DNA of 64,000 bases, taken from the NCBI RefSeq assembly GCF_030381805.1, contig NZ_JAUDRH010000019.1, positions 1 through 64,000 on the forward strand, read 5' to 3'. Position numbers and translations under genes: made by a program. The notes below the pieces were generated by a model, which was not told the DNA's origin, did not search any database, and saw nothing but the letters and a program-made list of their open reading frames with translations. Origin of the DNA: Chlorogloeopsis sp. ULAP01 (GTDB taxonomy: Bacteria > Cyanobacteriota > Cyanobacteriia > Cyanobacteriales > Nostocaceae). Position 1 is the first letter of the stretch. Each line of letters opens with the position of its first letter. Below are positions 1 through 10,119 of this stretch, one piece after another.

Positions 1-57
1 CTCACCCCCTGCCCCTCTCCTTAGCAAGGAGAGGGGTGTCCGACAGGACGGGGTGAG
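1..57. repeat. Imperfect inverted repeat hairpin downstream of the histidine kinase gene
   Basis: CTCACCCC at 1-8 pairs with GGGGTGAG at 50-57, and an inner hairpin is formed by CCCCTCTCCTT and its complement AAGGAGAGGGG around AGC. It lies just past the 3' end of the minus-strand kinase gene, so it could act as a terminator, but there is no clear T-run. A related block with CTAGCTAACGCAACGC at about 161-176 also occurs near 40,320, so this intergenic DNA belongs to a dispersed repeat family. Confidence 0.6.
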
Positions 58-206
58 GTTTTTCATGCAAGGCTTGTGAAACTTGTTTCATCGGGACTGC
101 CTACCAATGGATACGCCGTACCTACGCTCTTGCAAGAAGCGAATAAGTGAAAGTAGCCGCTAGCTAACGCAACGCTTACGGCGAACCCGTCTACCGCCTT
201 CTGTCT

Positions 207-3200
207 TCAAATATTATTTAATGGCAAAGCTACAGTAAATGTTGTTCCTGCTTCAAGTTCACTATTCACCGTAATTTCACCTCTATGAATATCTACGCAC
301 TTTTTTACTATTGCCAATCCTAAACCTGTACCTTGAATATTGCCAACATTAGCGGCACGATGAAAAGATTCAAATAGATGAGGCAAGTCTTCTGAGGGAA
401 TACCAATTCCTTGGTCTTTGATTTCAAATACTGCTTGCTCTTGTTGACAAGTAAGAGTAAATTTGACAATCCTGTGATTAGGAGAATATTTTCTAGCATT
501 TGAAAGTAGATTTCTGAGAATATACCCTAGTAATTTTTCATCCATACAACCGGGTATGAATTTATATTCACAGTTAAAAGCGATCGCACATTGAGGATCG
601 ATATCAATTTGCAATTCTTCCAATAAGTTACAGCAGTATTCGACTAAGTCTAGAGGTACTGGTCTAAATTCTAATTTTCCTACTTCTACCTTACCAATTA
701 CCAATACATCATTTAACATATCAGTCATATGTTTGACAGCAGTTTGAATGCGATGTATGTGTAAGAGCAGTTTTTCTTCTGTCCATTTGTGACGATAGTG
801 TTCTAATAGTTCCGAAGAGGAAAGAATGGTACTCAATGGAGTACGAAATTCATGGGAAGTCATAGTAATAAAGCGAGACTTAAGTTCATTCAATTCTTTT
901 TCTTTCTCTAATGCTGTTCTTAGTTCCTGTTCCAACTGTTTGTATTTTGTAATGTCGGCTCGATAACCAACGATTTCTACTGGATTACCCGCATCATCCC
1001 ACAACACTAACTTGGCTTGATCGTATACCCAACGATATTCACCGTCACTATGTAAAAAACGATATTCATAACTATTTTCTCCTTGGTCAAAAATTTTTGA
1101 CACTTCTGTTAAAACACGTGCTAAATCGTCTGGATGAATATGATTTATCCAAAAGCTAGAATCTTCAACAAATTCTCGCGCTTCGTAGCCCATCACGGCA
1201 GTAATATTGTCGCTAATAAAGGTAACACCATAATCACCATCGGGTTTACAGCTATAAATAATTGCTGGAGTGGAAGAAAGCAAGTATTGCAAACGGGCTT
1301 GTGATAATAACAACGCTGCCTCTGCTTGCTTGCGATTGGTAATATCATTTTGAATGCCGACATAGTGCGTATAAATGCCGTCAGCATCAAATACAGGAAA
1401 AATACTTAATTCATTCCAAAATAGACTGCCATCTTGGCGATAGTTACGTAAAATTACTGTGCAGTTTTTTGCTTGTTTAATCGCAGTGTTGATTTCTTGC
1501 GCCTCTATTTGATTAAGATCTGCACTTTGGATCAAACAGCTGCTTTGACCGATAATTTCTTCTATAGAGTAACCAGTGATATTCTCAAAGGCAGAGTTAA
1601 CATAGATAATTGGTAGCTGTGGCAGTCTGACATCAGCAATTACAATCCCGTTAGTACTGGCAGCAATCACGCGATCGCGCAGGCGTAAGCTAGCTTCTGC
1701 TTGTTTGCGCTCAGTAATATCAGTATGAATGCTAACTGTACCGATAATCTTGCCAGTGACATCTTTGATTGCATCAGCACGAAGGTAAATATCTAAAATT
1801 TCACCTCTGCGAGTTTTCATTTTGACTTCACCGCGCCAAGAATGTCCGCTCTCCACGGCTGCAAAGATTTTTTGATACTCTGCTTGATGGGGGTAAAGGG
1901 CTAACATTCCTCCAGCAGCTTGCAATTCTGCCAAAGTGTACTCAAACAGTTCCACAAATGCTGGATTGACGTCAATTTGCTCACCACCATTGTCAATCAA
2001 GCCAATAGCGTCACTGCTACTTTCTATCGCTTTACGAAAACGTACTAAAGATTCTTCAACACGTTTGCGATCAGTAATATCTGTGGAAATGCCACAAATA
2101 GCATAGGGAACACCATTACCATCTTTTAAAGGAAATTTAACAGATAGGTAAATATGTTCTCCATCTGTTTGAGGAGCAACTTCTTCTACTTCTAGGTGTT
2201 CCCCAGTGGTGAATACATTATGATTGTTTGCTGCAAACTTACTAGCAAATTCATGAGGAAAAACATCATATACACTTTTACCTACAATCTCCGCTTTGGT
2301 AATGTGAAATAGCTGTTCATACTGACGGTTAATCAGTAAAAATCTGTTTTGAGTATCCGTTAAATAAATAACTGCTGGAGAGTTATCTAAAATTGCTTGT
2401 AGCTGTTGTTGAGTCGCTTGTAATGCAGCCTGTGCTTGATTGCGTTCTGTAACGTCTCTACTTATGCCACGATAACCACGGAATTTACCTTCTCGATCAA
2501 AGATTGGAACTCCATTAGTTTCCAGAACAACTGGATGCCCATTTTTATGCAGGTTGATATTTTCAAGACATTCAAATGCTTTTTGTTGACTAACAATTTC
2601 AAAAAAAAGCTGGGCGATACTGTCTCGCTTGTATTGTGGCATCAACTGTAAAGGTATTTTGCCTAAGATTTCTTCGGGTTGATAACCTAATATGTCGCTG
2701 ACTTTCGGACTGACATATGTATAAGCAGCATTTTCATCAACTTCCCAAATCAAATCACTGCTAGTTTCAATTAAGTTTCGGAAACGCTCCTCGCTCTGTT
2801 TGAGAGCTTCTTCAGTATGTTTGCGATCGCTAATCTCAGTAATGGTGCCAATGTAAGCAATGATTTCACCTGTATCTGTTCGCTCTGCAACCGACTGACC
2901 AACAACCCAACTAATACTACCATCAGGACGCTGAAACCTGTACTCAGAGGAAAATGGCAGATTGTGGGCAGCAGCTTGATACCAATCTTGAATAATTCGC
3001 TCTCTATCGTCTGGATGAAGCATCCGCTCCCAACCATGCCCTGTGGCTTCTTCAGGAGTAAGCCCAGTAATTTCACACCAGCGATGATTAACGTAAAGAC
3101 AATTTCCCATAACATCTGTTCTAAAAATACCTACTGGTAAAACAGCTGCTATGGTTTGATAGCGTCGTTCACTTTCTTGCAAGGCAATTTCAGCGCAATC

Positions 3201-4103
3201 CTGTTTTTGTAAAGTTTCCTGTATCTGCTGGCGACTGATTTCCAGCCTTTCTAGTTCTACTTGTGCTTGTTTAAGCTGGGTGATATTTTGCCCTTCGGCA
3301 AGCAGCATTACCACTTTGCCTGAGTCATCTTTTAGAGATCTCACACAAAAGTCGAAGCTAGCGACGGTATCGCCTGCACCAAGTAGATCAACCTCGTAAC
3401 GTACAAATTCATTTTTGACAGCCAGTGCGATCGCTGCTTTTAATTGGTTTTGGATTGGGGTGGAAATTGCCCACCAATGTGTCTCCCAAAATGGACGCCC
3501 AATCACTTCTTGTGGCTGCAATCCTCCAAAATCAAGTGCTGTTTGGTTGGCTTCTAATACAATTCCTTCTGGTGTTAGCAGTACCATAAATTGAAATGTG
3601 CCATTGAAAATCCCACGGAATTTTCTGTTGGTGTTTTGCAGTTCCTCTTCAGTATGTTTGCGTTCGGTAATATCTCGCTGCACAGAAACAAAATGAGTGA
3701 CTTTGCCCTCGCAATCTGTGATTGGTGCAATATTTATCTCTACCCAATACGCAGAGCCGTTTTTATGATAGTTGATTAACTCTGCTGTCACTGGTAATCG
3801 ATTTTGAAGGGCAACGCGAATTCTGTTGAGTTGGGTGCGATCGGTTAATTCACCCTGTAAAAGTCGTGGCGTTTTACCAATTGCTTCAGTAGCGCAATAG
3901 CCACTCATCCGAGTAAAAGCTTCGTTAATATAAACTATTTGCGGGCCGAAAGGTGCATCTAGCCTATCGGCTGTAGTAATAACAATGGCATCGTTAGCAT
4001 GAACAACTACTGACTCTAATAAACGCAGTTGTTCTTCTGTGCCTGCTGCTACTAATTGCGAGCCACCCAACTCATGGCAGCCCAAATCGGTAGTAAGTGC
4101 CAC
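207..4103 (-). CDS. Multi-PAS sensor histidine kinase (about eight PAS domains)
   Basis: This 1298-residue soluble protein has about eight consecutive PAS/PAC modules (roughly residues 30-1070), most ending in the DIT(E/D)RK-type linker of PAC motifs. They are followed by a HisKA domain with the phospho-acceptor His in SHEFRTPLS near residue 1082, then a HATPase_c domain with N-box NLLSNARKYS, DQGIGIP and GTGLGLAIV near residue 1260. No membrane segment or receiver domain is seen, so it should be a cytoplasmic hybrid-free kinase that passes phosphate to an unlinked regulator. The start is a GTG preceded by GGGAGG at good spacing. No response regulator gene adjoins it. The kinase assignment is firm; the signal is unknown. 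PAS domains of this type can bind haem, flavin or other ligands, but nothing in the sequence says which. Confidence 0.93.
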   Translation of the reverse strand: MALTTDLGCHELGGSQLVAAGTEEQLRLLESVVVHANDAIVITTADRLDAPFGPQIVYINEAFTRMSGYCATEAIGKTPRLLQGELTDRTQLNRIRVALQNRLPVTAELINYHKNGSAYWVEINIAPITDCEGKVTHFVSVQRDITERKHTEEELQNTNRKFRGIFNGTFQFMVLLTPEGIVLEANQTALDFGGLQPQEVIGRPFWETHWWAISTPIQNQLKAAIALAVKNEFVRYEVDLLGAGDTVASFDFCVRSLKDDSGKVVMLLAEGQNITQLKQAQVELERLEISRQQIQETLQKQDCAEIALQESERRYQTIAAVLPVGIFRTDVMGNCLYVNHRWCEITGLTPEEATGHGWERMLHPDDRERIIQDWYQAAAHNLPFSSEYRFQRPDGSISWVVGQSVAERTDTGEIIAYIGTITEISDRKHTEEALKQSEERFRNLIETSSDLIWEVDENAAYTYVSPKVSDILGYQPEEILGKIPLQLMPQYKRDSIAQLFFEIVSQQKAFECLENINLHKNGHPVVLETNGVPIFDREGKFRGYRGISRDVTERNQAQAALQATQQQLQAILDNSPAVIYLTDTQNRFLLINRQYEQLFHITKAEIVGKSVYDVFPHEFASKFAANNHNVFTTGEHLEVEEVAPQTDGEHIYLSVKFPLKDGNGVPYAICGISTDITDRKRVEESLVRFRKAIESSSDAIGLIDNGGEQIDVNPAFVELFEYTLAELQAAGGMLALYPHQAEYQKIFAAVESGHSWRGEVKMKTRRGEILDIYLRADAIKDVTGKIIGTVSIHTDITERKQAEASLRLRDRVIAASTNGIVIADVRLPQLPIIYVNSAFENITGYSIEEIIGQSSCLIQSADLNQIEAQEINTAIKQAKNCTVILRNYRQDGSLFWNELSIFPVFDADGIYTHYVGIQNDITNRKQAEAALLLSQARLQYLLSSTPAIIYSCKPDGDYGVTFISDNITAVMGYEAREFVEDSSFWINHIHPDDLARVLTEVSKIFDQGENSYEYRFLHSDGEYRWVYDQAKLVLWDDAGNPVEIVGYRADITKYKQLEQELRTALEKEKELNELKSRFITMTSHEFRTPLSTILSSSELLEHYRHKWTEEKLLLHIHRIQTAVKHMTDMLNDVLVIGKVEVGKLEFRPVPLDLVEYCCNLLEELQIDIDPQCAIAFNCEYKFIPGCMDEKLLGYILRNLLSNARKYSPNHRIVKFTLTCQQEQAVFEIKDQGIGIPSEDLPHLFESFHRAANVGNIQGTGLGLAIVKKCVDIHRGEITVNSELEAGTTFTVALPLNNI

Positions 4104-4386
4104 TGTGCCTGCCTCCCGTTACTCGAATAAGCTAAGAAAAATCTGCATTGTCTAAAAATATTTTAATGTTATTATTTATACTTTATTTTATTTGTCCGCA
4201 ATTATTAGTGAGGCAATGTAACAATTGCATAGCAGCTACAATAAATTTGTAATATCTTGAAAGATAAATTTGCTTCAGTAAAATTACTGATATCAATGTT
4301 AATTATTCATATAGTCAAACAACTTAGATTCCTAACTTCCTTTAGAAGTCGGGTAGAAGTCGGGAATCTGTGTTTTTAGTTTATTT
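4104..4386. other. AT-rich intergenic region between kinase and ABC transporter genes
   Basis: It contains the presumed kinase promoter and the 3' flank of the transporter gene. Near 4326-4371 the sequence AGATTCC ... GGAATCT forms a stem, and AGAAGTCGGG occurs twice inside it. On the minus strand this could terminate the transporter transcript. No gene is seen. Confidence 0.4.
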
Positions 4387-7257
4387 TTAATGATCATCTT
4401 CTGACTGTCGGGCAACCAATCGAGTAAACAAACCTTGTTGAGCCATCAATTGCGCGAAAGTTCCCACTTGCACCACACAACCAGCTTCAATCACATAAAT
4501 GCGATCGGCATTACGAATAGTGCTAAGACGATGGGCGATCGCGACTCGCGTTACTTTTAGCCGCTCCAAACTTTCAGTGACAATTGCCTGGGTGCGATTA
4601 TCCAAAGCGCTGGTTGCCTCATCCATTAAGATAACTCTCGGCTGAGAGACAAGGGCGCGGGCAATCAATAATCGCTGTCTTTGCCCGCCAGAAAGATTAC
4701 TTCCTCCCTCACTAATCATAGTGTGCATACCCATTGGCATTTGCTCTATGTCTTCTGCCCAACCTGCCATACGTGCTGCTTCCCAGGCTTGCTCTAGTGT
4801 GACTAACGCTCCGCCAGTGATGTTCTCAAAAATCGAGCCTGAACCAATCTTGCCATTTTGCAACACTACCCCTAAGGATCTGCGTAACGCCTGAAGATCC
4901 AACTTAGCTAAGTCTTTACCATCGTAAAATATACTTCCTCTTGTGGTCTTTTCAAACCCCAACAATAATCGCAATATTGTTGATTTTCCACTTCCGGAAG
5001 GCCCGACTATAGCGATAAATTCTCCCGGAGCTGCATACAAACTCACATCTTTGAGGACTAAAGGCCCATCTTCAGAATAACGAAAGCTGACACGATCTAA
5101 GACAATGCGGCCGATTAACTGTCCGGGATTTTCCTTGCGATCGCTCGTTTCTGGAAGAGTTCGCAAAATTGGTTGTGTTCGTTCCCACAAAGGAATAATA
5201 CTCCAAATATCTGTAATGGTGTTGCTGAGGTCGGTGACTCCTTTGATAAAAATACTTAAAGCATAGTTAAAAGCAATAAATGTGCCAAGTGTTAGACTTG
5301 ACTGCCTGGTTGACATCGCAAAACCAAACAAGAGTATGGAACTCACTAGTGGTAATGCTTCGTTAAACACAGAAACATAATCCTTAATCTCTTGCCCACT
5401 CGCCTTGAGCCTGGTTCTTTGGCTGTACTTTTTTGCCCAAGCTGCAAATGCTCTTTCTTCTGCCATTGCAACCCGCAGTTTAGCTACACCATTAATCAGT
5501 TGAATGGTAAGTCCATAAATTGCGCCGTCTATTTCCTGCAACTGCCGTGATTTCCTAACTAAGAAAAAGCTAGAAACGCTGGTAATAAAGCTAGCTAGCA
5601 ATCCTAAACCTACTCCGACAAAAGCAAGTTTCCAGCTATAAATAAACATTAGCACTAGGTTGAGTAAAGCAAAGACTCCACTTAATAAAGTCCGTTGAGT
5701 AGCACCACTGAGTTTTTGCTGAATCCGACTCACAGACATGATACGATTGACTAAATCTCCAGATGCATACTGCCGAAAAAACGCTGGACTTAATTTGAGT
5801 ACCCGATCCCAAATAGCAGGTTGCAAGACGTTATCGCTGAGGCTTTCAACTCTAAGGGTAATAATGCTTTGAGCAATTCCAAAGACTACCTGGGCAAAAG
5901 CTACTACAAACAGCACCAATCCAATTTGCCAAACCAAGACGCGATCGCTCTCAGGAATAGCATAATTTACTAAAATTCCTGTTGCCTGTGGCGTAATCAT
6001 TCCTAACAGCGTGGCAATTATGCCCAACAGGAAAATACTAATAATGTCTTTTTTACTACCTCTAGTTGCAAACAACAATACATCAATAGCATTGTTTACA
6101 ACCTGAGGTAAAGGTCGATAAAGAACATAAGCTTGCTGTGACAATGTCTTAGCTACAGCTTCATTTACGGGTATACGATTTTGTGCTACCGAGTCAAATA
6201 GTACATAACCCCTAGTACCAACAGGCAATAAAGCAACTGGACGTTTTTCCCACTCAGTAAAAGTCAGTAGAGGACCATGTTCTTTATGCCACCAGTCTTC
6301 TGATAAAGTTACACGCCGAATACGTATTTGCGATGCTCTGGCAATCGCAGCTACAGGATCTTTCGCACTTTCAAAATCTTCTACAATCGGAGGATGAATT
6401 GCAATCCCTAAAAACCTTCCAATTGCTCCCATTGCCACCAGAAGAGCTGGCCCTTCTTGAAAAAATACAGCTTCTTGCTGCGGTTGTAATACAACAGCGA
6501 GTTCTCCTAACGCTCCTGCTACTACTTGGCGATTGCGTTGTTCTCGTTCCCAAAAGCTACGATCTTCTACTTCTACGTGTTGATTATTTAACAAACTGAA
6601 GTAGCAAAAAAAATAAGTATGCAAACTCGCCAAACCGGCTCGTAATTCTGCCTGTTCTAACTCTGCAACTGCTAGCACCACTCCGTTAACTGAATTTTCT
6701 GCCTCCAACCACATACCTGATGTGAGTGGAAAAGCTGGCGAGGCTGAATTGAAGGTTAACTTATCGATTCCTAACCAGCGAACACTACCTTGTTGTAACT
6801 TCACCCAAAAGACTTTTTTTTGCCATAGTTGTAACGTCTCATCGGCTGATAACGAAAAATTGCCCTCAAAATCTCTAGCAATAAGATTTAATGGCATCGT
6901 CAGTTTCGTTTGCTGCTGGTTAAGAACCCGATCTAGGTGATATAGCCAATTTTCTAAGAGTGCAGTTGCTTCTGGTTTATCTGCTGCAATTTGCTCGACT
7001 AACTCACTCATCGGTAGTGGAGATAATTGTGTCGGTTCTACTGCCACCGCCACAAATGCCCATTGTTGAACTGCGATCGCTTCCGGTGCTAATGCTGCAC
7101 CAAATAAAGCTTCACCTGTACTGACACTAAATAAATAACGACGCTGACTCTGAGATGAACCATCCCTGATTTTAGTTGCAAACAACGCCAGCCTTCCAGA
7201 CTCTACTATCCACAAAGTTTCTGGATCGTGCAGCAGCACTGATTCATTTATTTTCAT
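4387..7257 (-). CDS. NHLM-type peptide export ABC transporter, permease/ATPase subunit
   Basis: The 956-residue protein has an N-terminal region of about 390 residues, starting with a cyclic-nucleotide-binding-like segment, then a six-helix ABC membrane domain (about residues 400-680). A C-terminal ATPase domain carries Walker A GPSGSGKST near 752, signature LSGGQRQR near 857, Walker B VILMDEATSAL near 880 and the H-loop in AIAHRLSTI. This order matches the second transporter of NHLM (nitrile hydratase leader microcin) systems, which export ribosomal natural products. That family normally works with a sister transporter carrying a C39 leader peptidase, and this protein has no C39 domain. No sister transporter, HlyD-type protein or NHLP-leader precursor adjoins it. 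The ABC exporter role is firm; the peptide cargo is inferred from family. Confidence 0.85.
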   Translation of the reverse strand: MKINESVLLHDPETLWIVESGRLALFATKIRDGSSQSQRRYLFSVSTGEALFGAALAPEAIAVQQWAFVAVAVEPTQLSPLPMSELVEQIAADKPEATALLENWLYHLDRVLNQQQTKLTMPLNLIARDFEGNFSLSADETLQLWQKKVFWVKLQQGSVRWLGIDKLTFNSASPAFPLTSGMWLEAENSVNGVVLAVAELEQAELRAGLASLHTYFFCYFSLLNNQHVEVEDRSFWEREQRNRQVVAGALGELAVVLQPQQEAVFFQEGPALLVAMGAIGRFLGIAIHPPIVEDFESAKDPVAAIARASQIRIRRVTLSEDWWHKEHGPLLTFTEWEKRPVALLPVGTRGYVLFDSVAQNRIPVNEAVAKTLSQQAYVLYRPLPQVVNNAIDVLLFATRGSKKDIISIFLLGIIATLLGMITPQATGILVNYAIPESDRVLVWQIGLVLFVVAFAQVVFGIAQSIITLRVESLSDNVLQPAIWDRVLKLSPAFFRQYASGDLVNRIMSVSRIQQKLSGATQRTLLSGVFALLNLVLMFIYSWKLAFVGVGLGLLASFITSVSSFFLVRKSRQLQEIDGAIYGLTIQLINGVAKLRVAMAEERAFAAWAKKYSQRTRLKASGQEIKDYVSVFNEALPLVSSILLFGFAMSTRQSSLTLGTFIAFNYALSIFIKGVTDLSNTITDIWSIIPLWERTQPILRTLPETSDRKENPGQLIGRIVLDRVSFRYSEDGPLVLKDVSLYAAPGEFIAIVGPSGSGKSTILRLLLGFEKTTRGSIFYDGKDLAKLDLQALRRSLGVVLQNGKIGSGSIFENITGGALVTLEQAWEAARMAGWAEDIEQMPMGMHTMISEGGSNLSGGQRQRLLIARALVSQPRVILMDEATSALDNRTQAIVTESLERLKVTRVAIAHRLSTIRNADRIYVIEAGCVVQVGTFAQLMAQQGLFTRLVARQSEDDH

Positions 7258-7529
7258 TCAGTGTAGTCCAACGCAACTACGCACCTGAGTGTACAACATC
7301 AAATGCTTATTGTTGAGATGATATGCAATGCTGCAAACTTTGCCCCCTCGATCAAAATAATTTTGCGGGGTTAAAAATTCTCCGCTTCACCGCGTCTTTA
7401 TGTCTTCACGTCTACCTCAACCCGTCAATTTGTGATTGACAGAGTAATAGAGCGCCCTCGCTGAGTTGAAGTCCATCATCATTTAGTGGTAATTTTATTG
7501 ACAATTAGTCGCACTTAGCTGGCTCCACC

Positions 7530-8097
7530 ATGACCCTCATCCTTAGCCAATCAAACCTTGACGAATTGCATCAGCAGGCTCCTAAACCCCAGGTTGAAAA
7601 TCTCGTACTTGAAGGTTTTGAGGAGCTTGAGGGCCAAATTGCTGGATCGAGAAACAAAAGCAGAGGAAGTTTTAAGTCAATATCAGAAACGAATTGAAGA
7701 ATTGAAAAAACGCTTAGGAAACAAGTTGCAGCAAATAGAGATTTCCGTAATTTTTTGTGATGATAATTTTATTTGGACAATTAGTAATAAAGAAAATTCT
7801 TTAATTCCTAGTATTTTAAATGATATTGGGTTGCGTTATAAATTTTTGTCTCGCGGCAGAGATGCAAAACTCAGCATTGAAACTATCAGTGAGTACGATG
7901 CTGATATTCTATTTATTGTTGATGTTGGTGAAAAAACATCAAGCTTTTATTTTCAAAATTCTATGTTTAGTAGTCTAAAAGCCGTCAAAAACAATCGAGC
8001 TTATGTTGTCAGTCAATAAAATTGGTGTACGCAGGGTATATCAGGAGCTAATAGAGTATTGGATGACTTGTTTAAATACTTGCTAGAAAGTAGATAA
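7530..8097 (+). pseudogene. Decayed iron-siderophore substrate-binding protein, possibly joined to an AraC-regulator remnant
   Basis: From about 7612 one frame reads as the C-terminal half of a FecB/FhuD-type periplasmic siderophore-binding protein: AKLLDRETKAEEVLSQYQ, the long connecting helix, through DADILFIVDVG. It is broken by TAA at 8017-8019. Translation in the same frame past that stop gives the expected family ending (ISGANRVLDDLFKYLLE) to a second stop at 8095-8097. A different frame beginning with ATG at 7530 (MTLILSQSNLDEL) looks like the start of cyanobacterial AraC-type regulators found next to siderophore uptake genes. A deletion that fused the two genes would explain this, but that part is weaker. 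No signal peptide or N-terminal lobe remains, so a functional binding protein is not expected. Confidence 0.65.
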
Positions 8098-8280
8098 AAT
8101 GTAAATTTTTGATTAGCACTCTCTAAATTACTTACAGTCTAGCATCATACTTTATGGCAAAACCGTGAGCGGTTAGCAGAATTGTATTGCTATAACCATG
8201 CCTGCAAAAACTTATTTTTTGTCTGTTTTTCGTTAACTAATTTATTAAGTTTTTGATATATTTATTGAACTAAATTTGAT

Positions 8281-8508
8281 GTGGTATCTGCACTGCCTCA
8301 AGCACTTACTTATATGCTCGATACTCCCAATATTGAACAACCAACGTTTGGGTTACTTGTCAATTGTAGAGAGTTTGTTTTTGTCAAGTTAGTTCAGGTA
8401 CAAAAGCCAAAATATGCCCGTTCAGATGCTTTATCAATAGAAAAAACAAATGAACTTCAACAGGTTTTAAGTATACTAAAAAGATTTAGTAAATTAACTT
8501 TGCTGTAG
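8281..8508 (+). pseudogene. C-terminal fragment of a restriction-like nuclease family protein (copy 1)
   Basis: The 75-residue reading frame begins abruptly inside a domain. LPQALTYMLDTPNIEQPTFG followed by FVFVKL aligns with AQILAYMLGNPYHDKSSFG and FIFVKL in the decayed copy just downstream. Both belong to a family widespread in cyanobacteria and usually annotated as a type I restriction endonuclease R-like protein of about 210 residues. Only the last third is present, and no N-terminal part is found in the 180 bases upstream. It is best regarded as a remnant. Confidence 0.55.
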
Positions 8509-8530
8509 TATTCTTGACTCTGCAAAAATC

Positions 8531-9172
8531 ATAACTCAAACCATACAAGCTAAAGATATAGATTTACACTATTTAATTGTTAATTTTGGAATTCAGTTAG
8601 TTTTAGATGACTAATTCTTCCGAGAATATCAAGAAAATTTATCAGAGATTACAGAGTTAGATAAACAACTTTTAGATAAAGTCAAAGTTGGTTATTTAAA
8701 CCTTCTCTATTGTCTCCAATTGTTAGAAGATGTGGTCAGAATGACAATTGTAGACCCCATACTTTTTATTAGTGATTTTTATTTAGCTCCATTTTATGTC
8801 AAATCAGAAGAATCTATAGAGATTGCCGTACCAGATGAAGATATCATCATCAAAGACAAAATGGATACTTTAGTGTTAAAAGACCAATTATGGGTGATGA
8901 TTATTAAATCCAAAAAAGCTTCATTTTCTATTGAGGCAGAACTTGCACAAATTCTCGCATATATGTTAGGTAATCCTTATCATGACAAATCTAGTTTTGG
9001 AATAATTGCTACAGGTAGTGAGTTTATCTTTGTGAAATTAGTTAAAGAAAAACCACCATGTTATGCCTGATCAAAAGGTTTTTTAATGCGTAACCCTGGA
9101 AATGAACTGTACGATGTACTGCGTATCCTCAAGCGTTTAACTCAATTGGTGACTGCTGGAAATATTAGTTAG
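8531..9172 (+). pseudogene. Decayed restriction-like nuclease family gene (copy 2)
   Basis: One frame runs 214 codons over this span, and its content matches the full length of the cyanobacterial R-like nuclease family: N-terminal TIQAKDIDLHYLIVNFGIQ, LAPFYVKSEESI, and the core LWVMIIKSKKASFSIEAELAQILAYMLG. It is interrupted by TAA at about 8612 and by TGA after PPCYA at about 9068, and the position where a start ATG is expected reads ATA (8531). In intact relatives the core segment usually reads VIESKR, the likely PD-(D/E)XK catalytic strand; here it is IIKSKK, so the glutamate is lost. Three independent defects make this a pseudogene. Confidence 0.7.
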
Positions 9173-9188
9173 TAGTAGGGTGTGTCAT

Positions 9189-10040
9189 TTAAATCGCATC
9201 GGCACGCTTACGGCTTTTCAAGTACGGAATGGTGACAACCCCACTGATTAGCAAATAGAGCAGGATGGCGGCGAGGGCGAGCTTTTGCTCTGGAAAGTTA
9301 GTATGGGCGATCACAATCGCGACGCCAGGGTGCCGAGTAGCGGTAGACAGTGCCAGAACTGTGCGGTGATGGGGATTTGGCCCACCCAGCAAATGACCTG
9401 CTGCTAGCCCAATCAGGACAAAAACTACAATCACAATGATCGTTCCATTGCCAATCAGAGAGGCGAGCGCAGATCTTGCAGTAAACAAGATGGGCAAAAG
9501 ACTGACAAGCATCACTACAGATGCTACCACAGATATGGGCTTGGCAATCCGTTGGGCAAATGCAGGTGACAGATATCGGACTGCGATACCGATCGCCAGC
9601 CACACCAGTACGGTAGATAGAACAATCTGAGCAACGACGATGGGCGGAATTTTGTCGGTTCTGCCGAAGGCTCTATCGAGCAGCTTAATCATGAGGGGAG
9701 CAAACACGATCGCCAGCAGCGACATTGCCACCAGTAATCCAAACGTGTAATCCTCTTCTCCGCCTGCCTTAAGTTGCTTCTTCGGTAAGATGGGCGGGAT
9801 TGGAGACAACGATAGCGCGATCAGAGCGATTTCTACAGCCGGATACAGATTGAAAGCAGCTACAATTGCCCCCGCTACCAGTGGCATAATGATGTACATG
9901 GAGAGGAGTGATCGCACAAGTTGTCTGGGATGGCGAAACAAATAGGTTACATCTTTGAGTCTTGCCCCCAACCCAAGCGCGAAAACGGCGAGTACGATAC
10001 TCACCTTCAGCGCCAGCAAGATTAATTGTGTTAGATTCAT
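9189..10040 (-). CDS. Bile acid:sodium symporter (BASS) family transporter
   Basis: The 283-residue product is very hydrophobic, with about eight to ten predicted membrane helices. It includes ALGLGARLKDVTYLFRHP, typical of the BASS fold, and a C-terminal STATRHPGVAIVIA segment that resembles the conserved crossing motif of the family. Members take up organic anions (bile acids, pyruvate, pantothenate and others) with sodium; the substrate here cannot be told. The start is set at ATG 10040 (MNLTQLILLAL) because the residues read further upstream are not helix-like. It is the last gene of a three-gene minus-strand run with about 80-base gaps. Its base composition looks clearly more GC-rich than the AT-rich DNA on its 3' side, which suggests separate origin. 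Confidence 0.8.
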   Translation of the reverse strand: MNLTQLILLALKVSIVLAVFALGLGARLKDVTYLFRHPRQLVRSLLSMYIIMPLVAGAIVAAFNLYPAVEIALIALSLSPIPPILPKKQLKAGGEEDYTFGLLVAMSLLAIVFAPLMIKLLDRAFGRTDKIPPIVVAQIVLSTVLVWLAIGIAVRYLSPAFAQRIAKPISVVASVVMLVSLLPILFTARSALASLIGNGTIIVIVVFVLIGLAAGHLLGGPNPHHRTVLALSTATRHPGVAIVIAHTNFPEQKLALAAILLYLLISGVVTIPYLKSRKRADAI

Positions 10041-10119
10041 GGCGTTAAATTGGAGCGTTATGGATGCGGGTATAGAGTTCGCGCTTGTCGGCACAAAAGT
10101 GAAGCGATCGCTTTACTCC

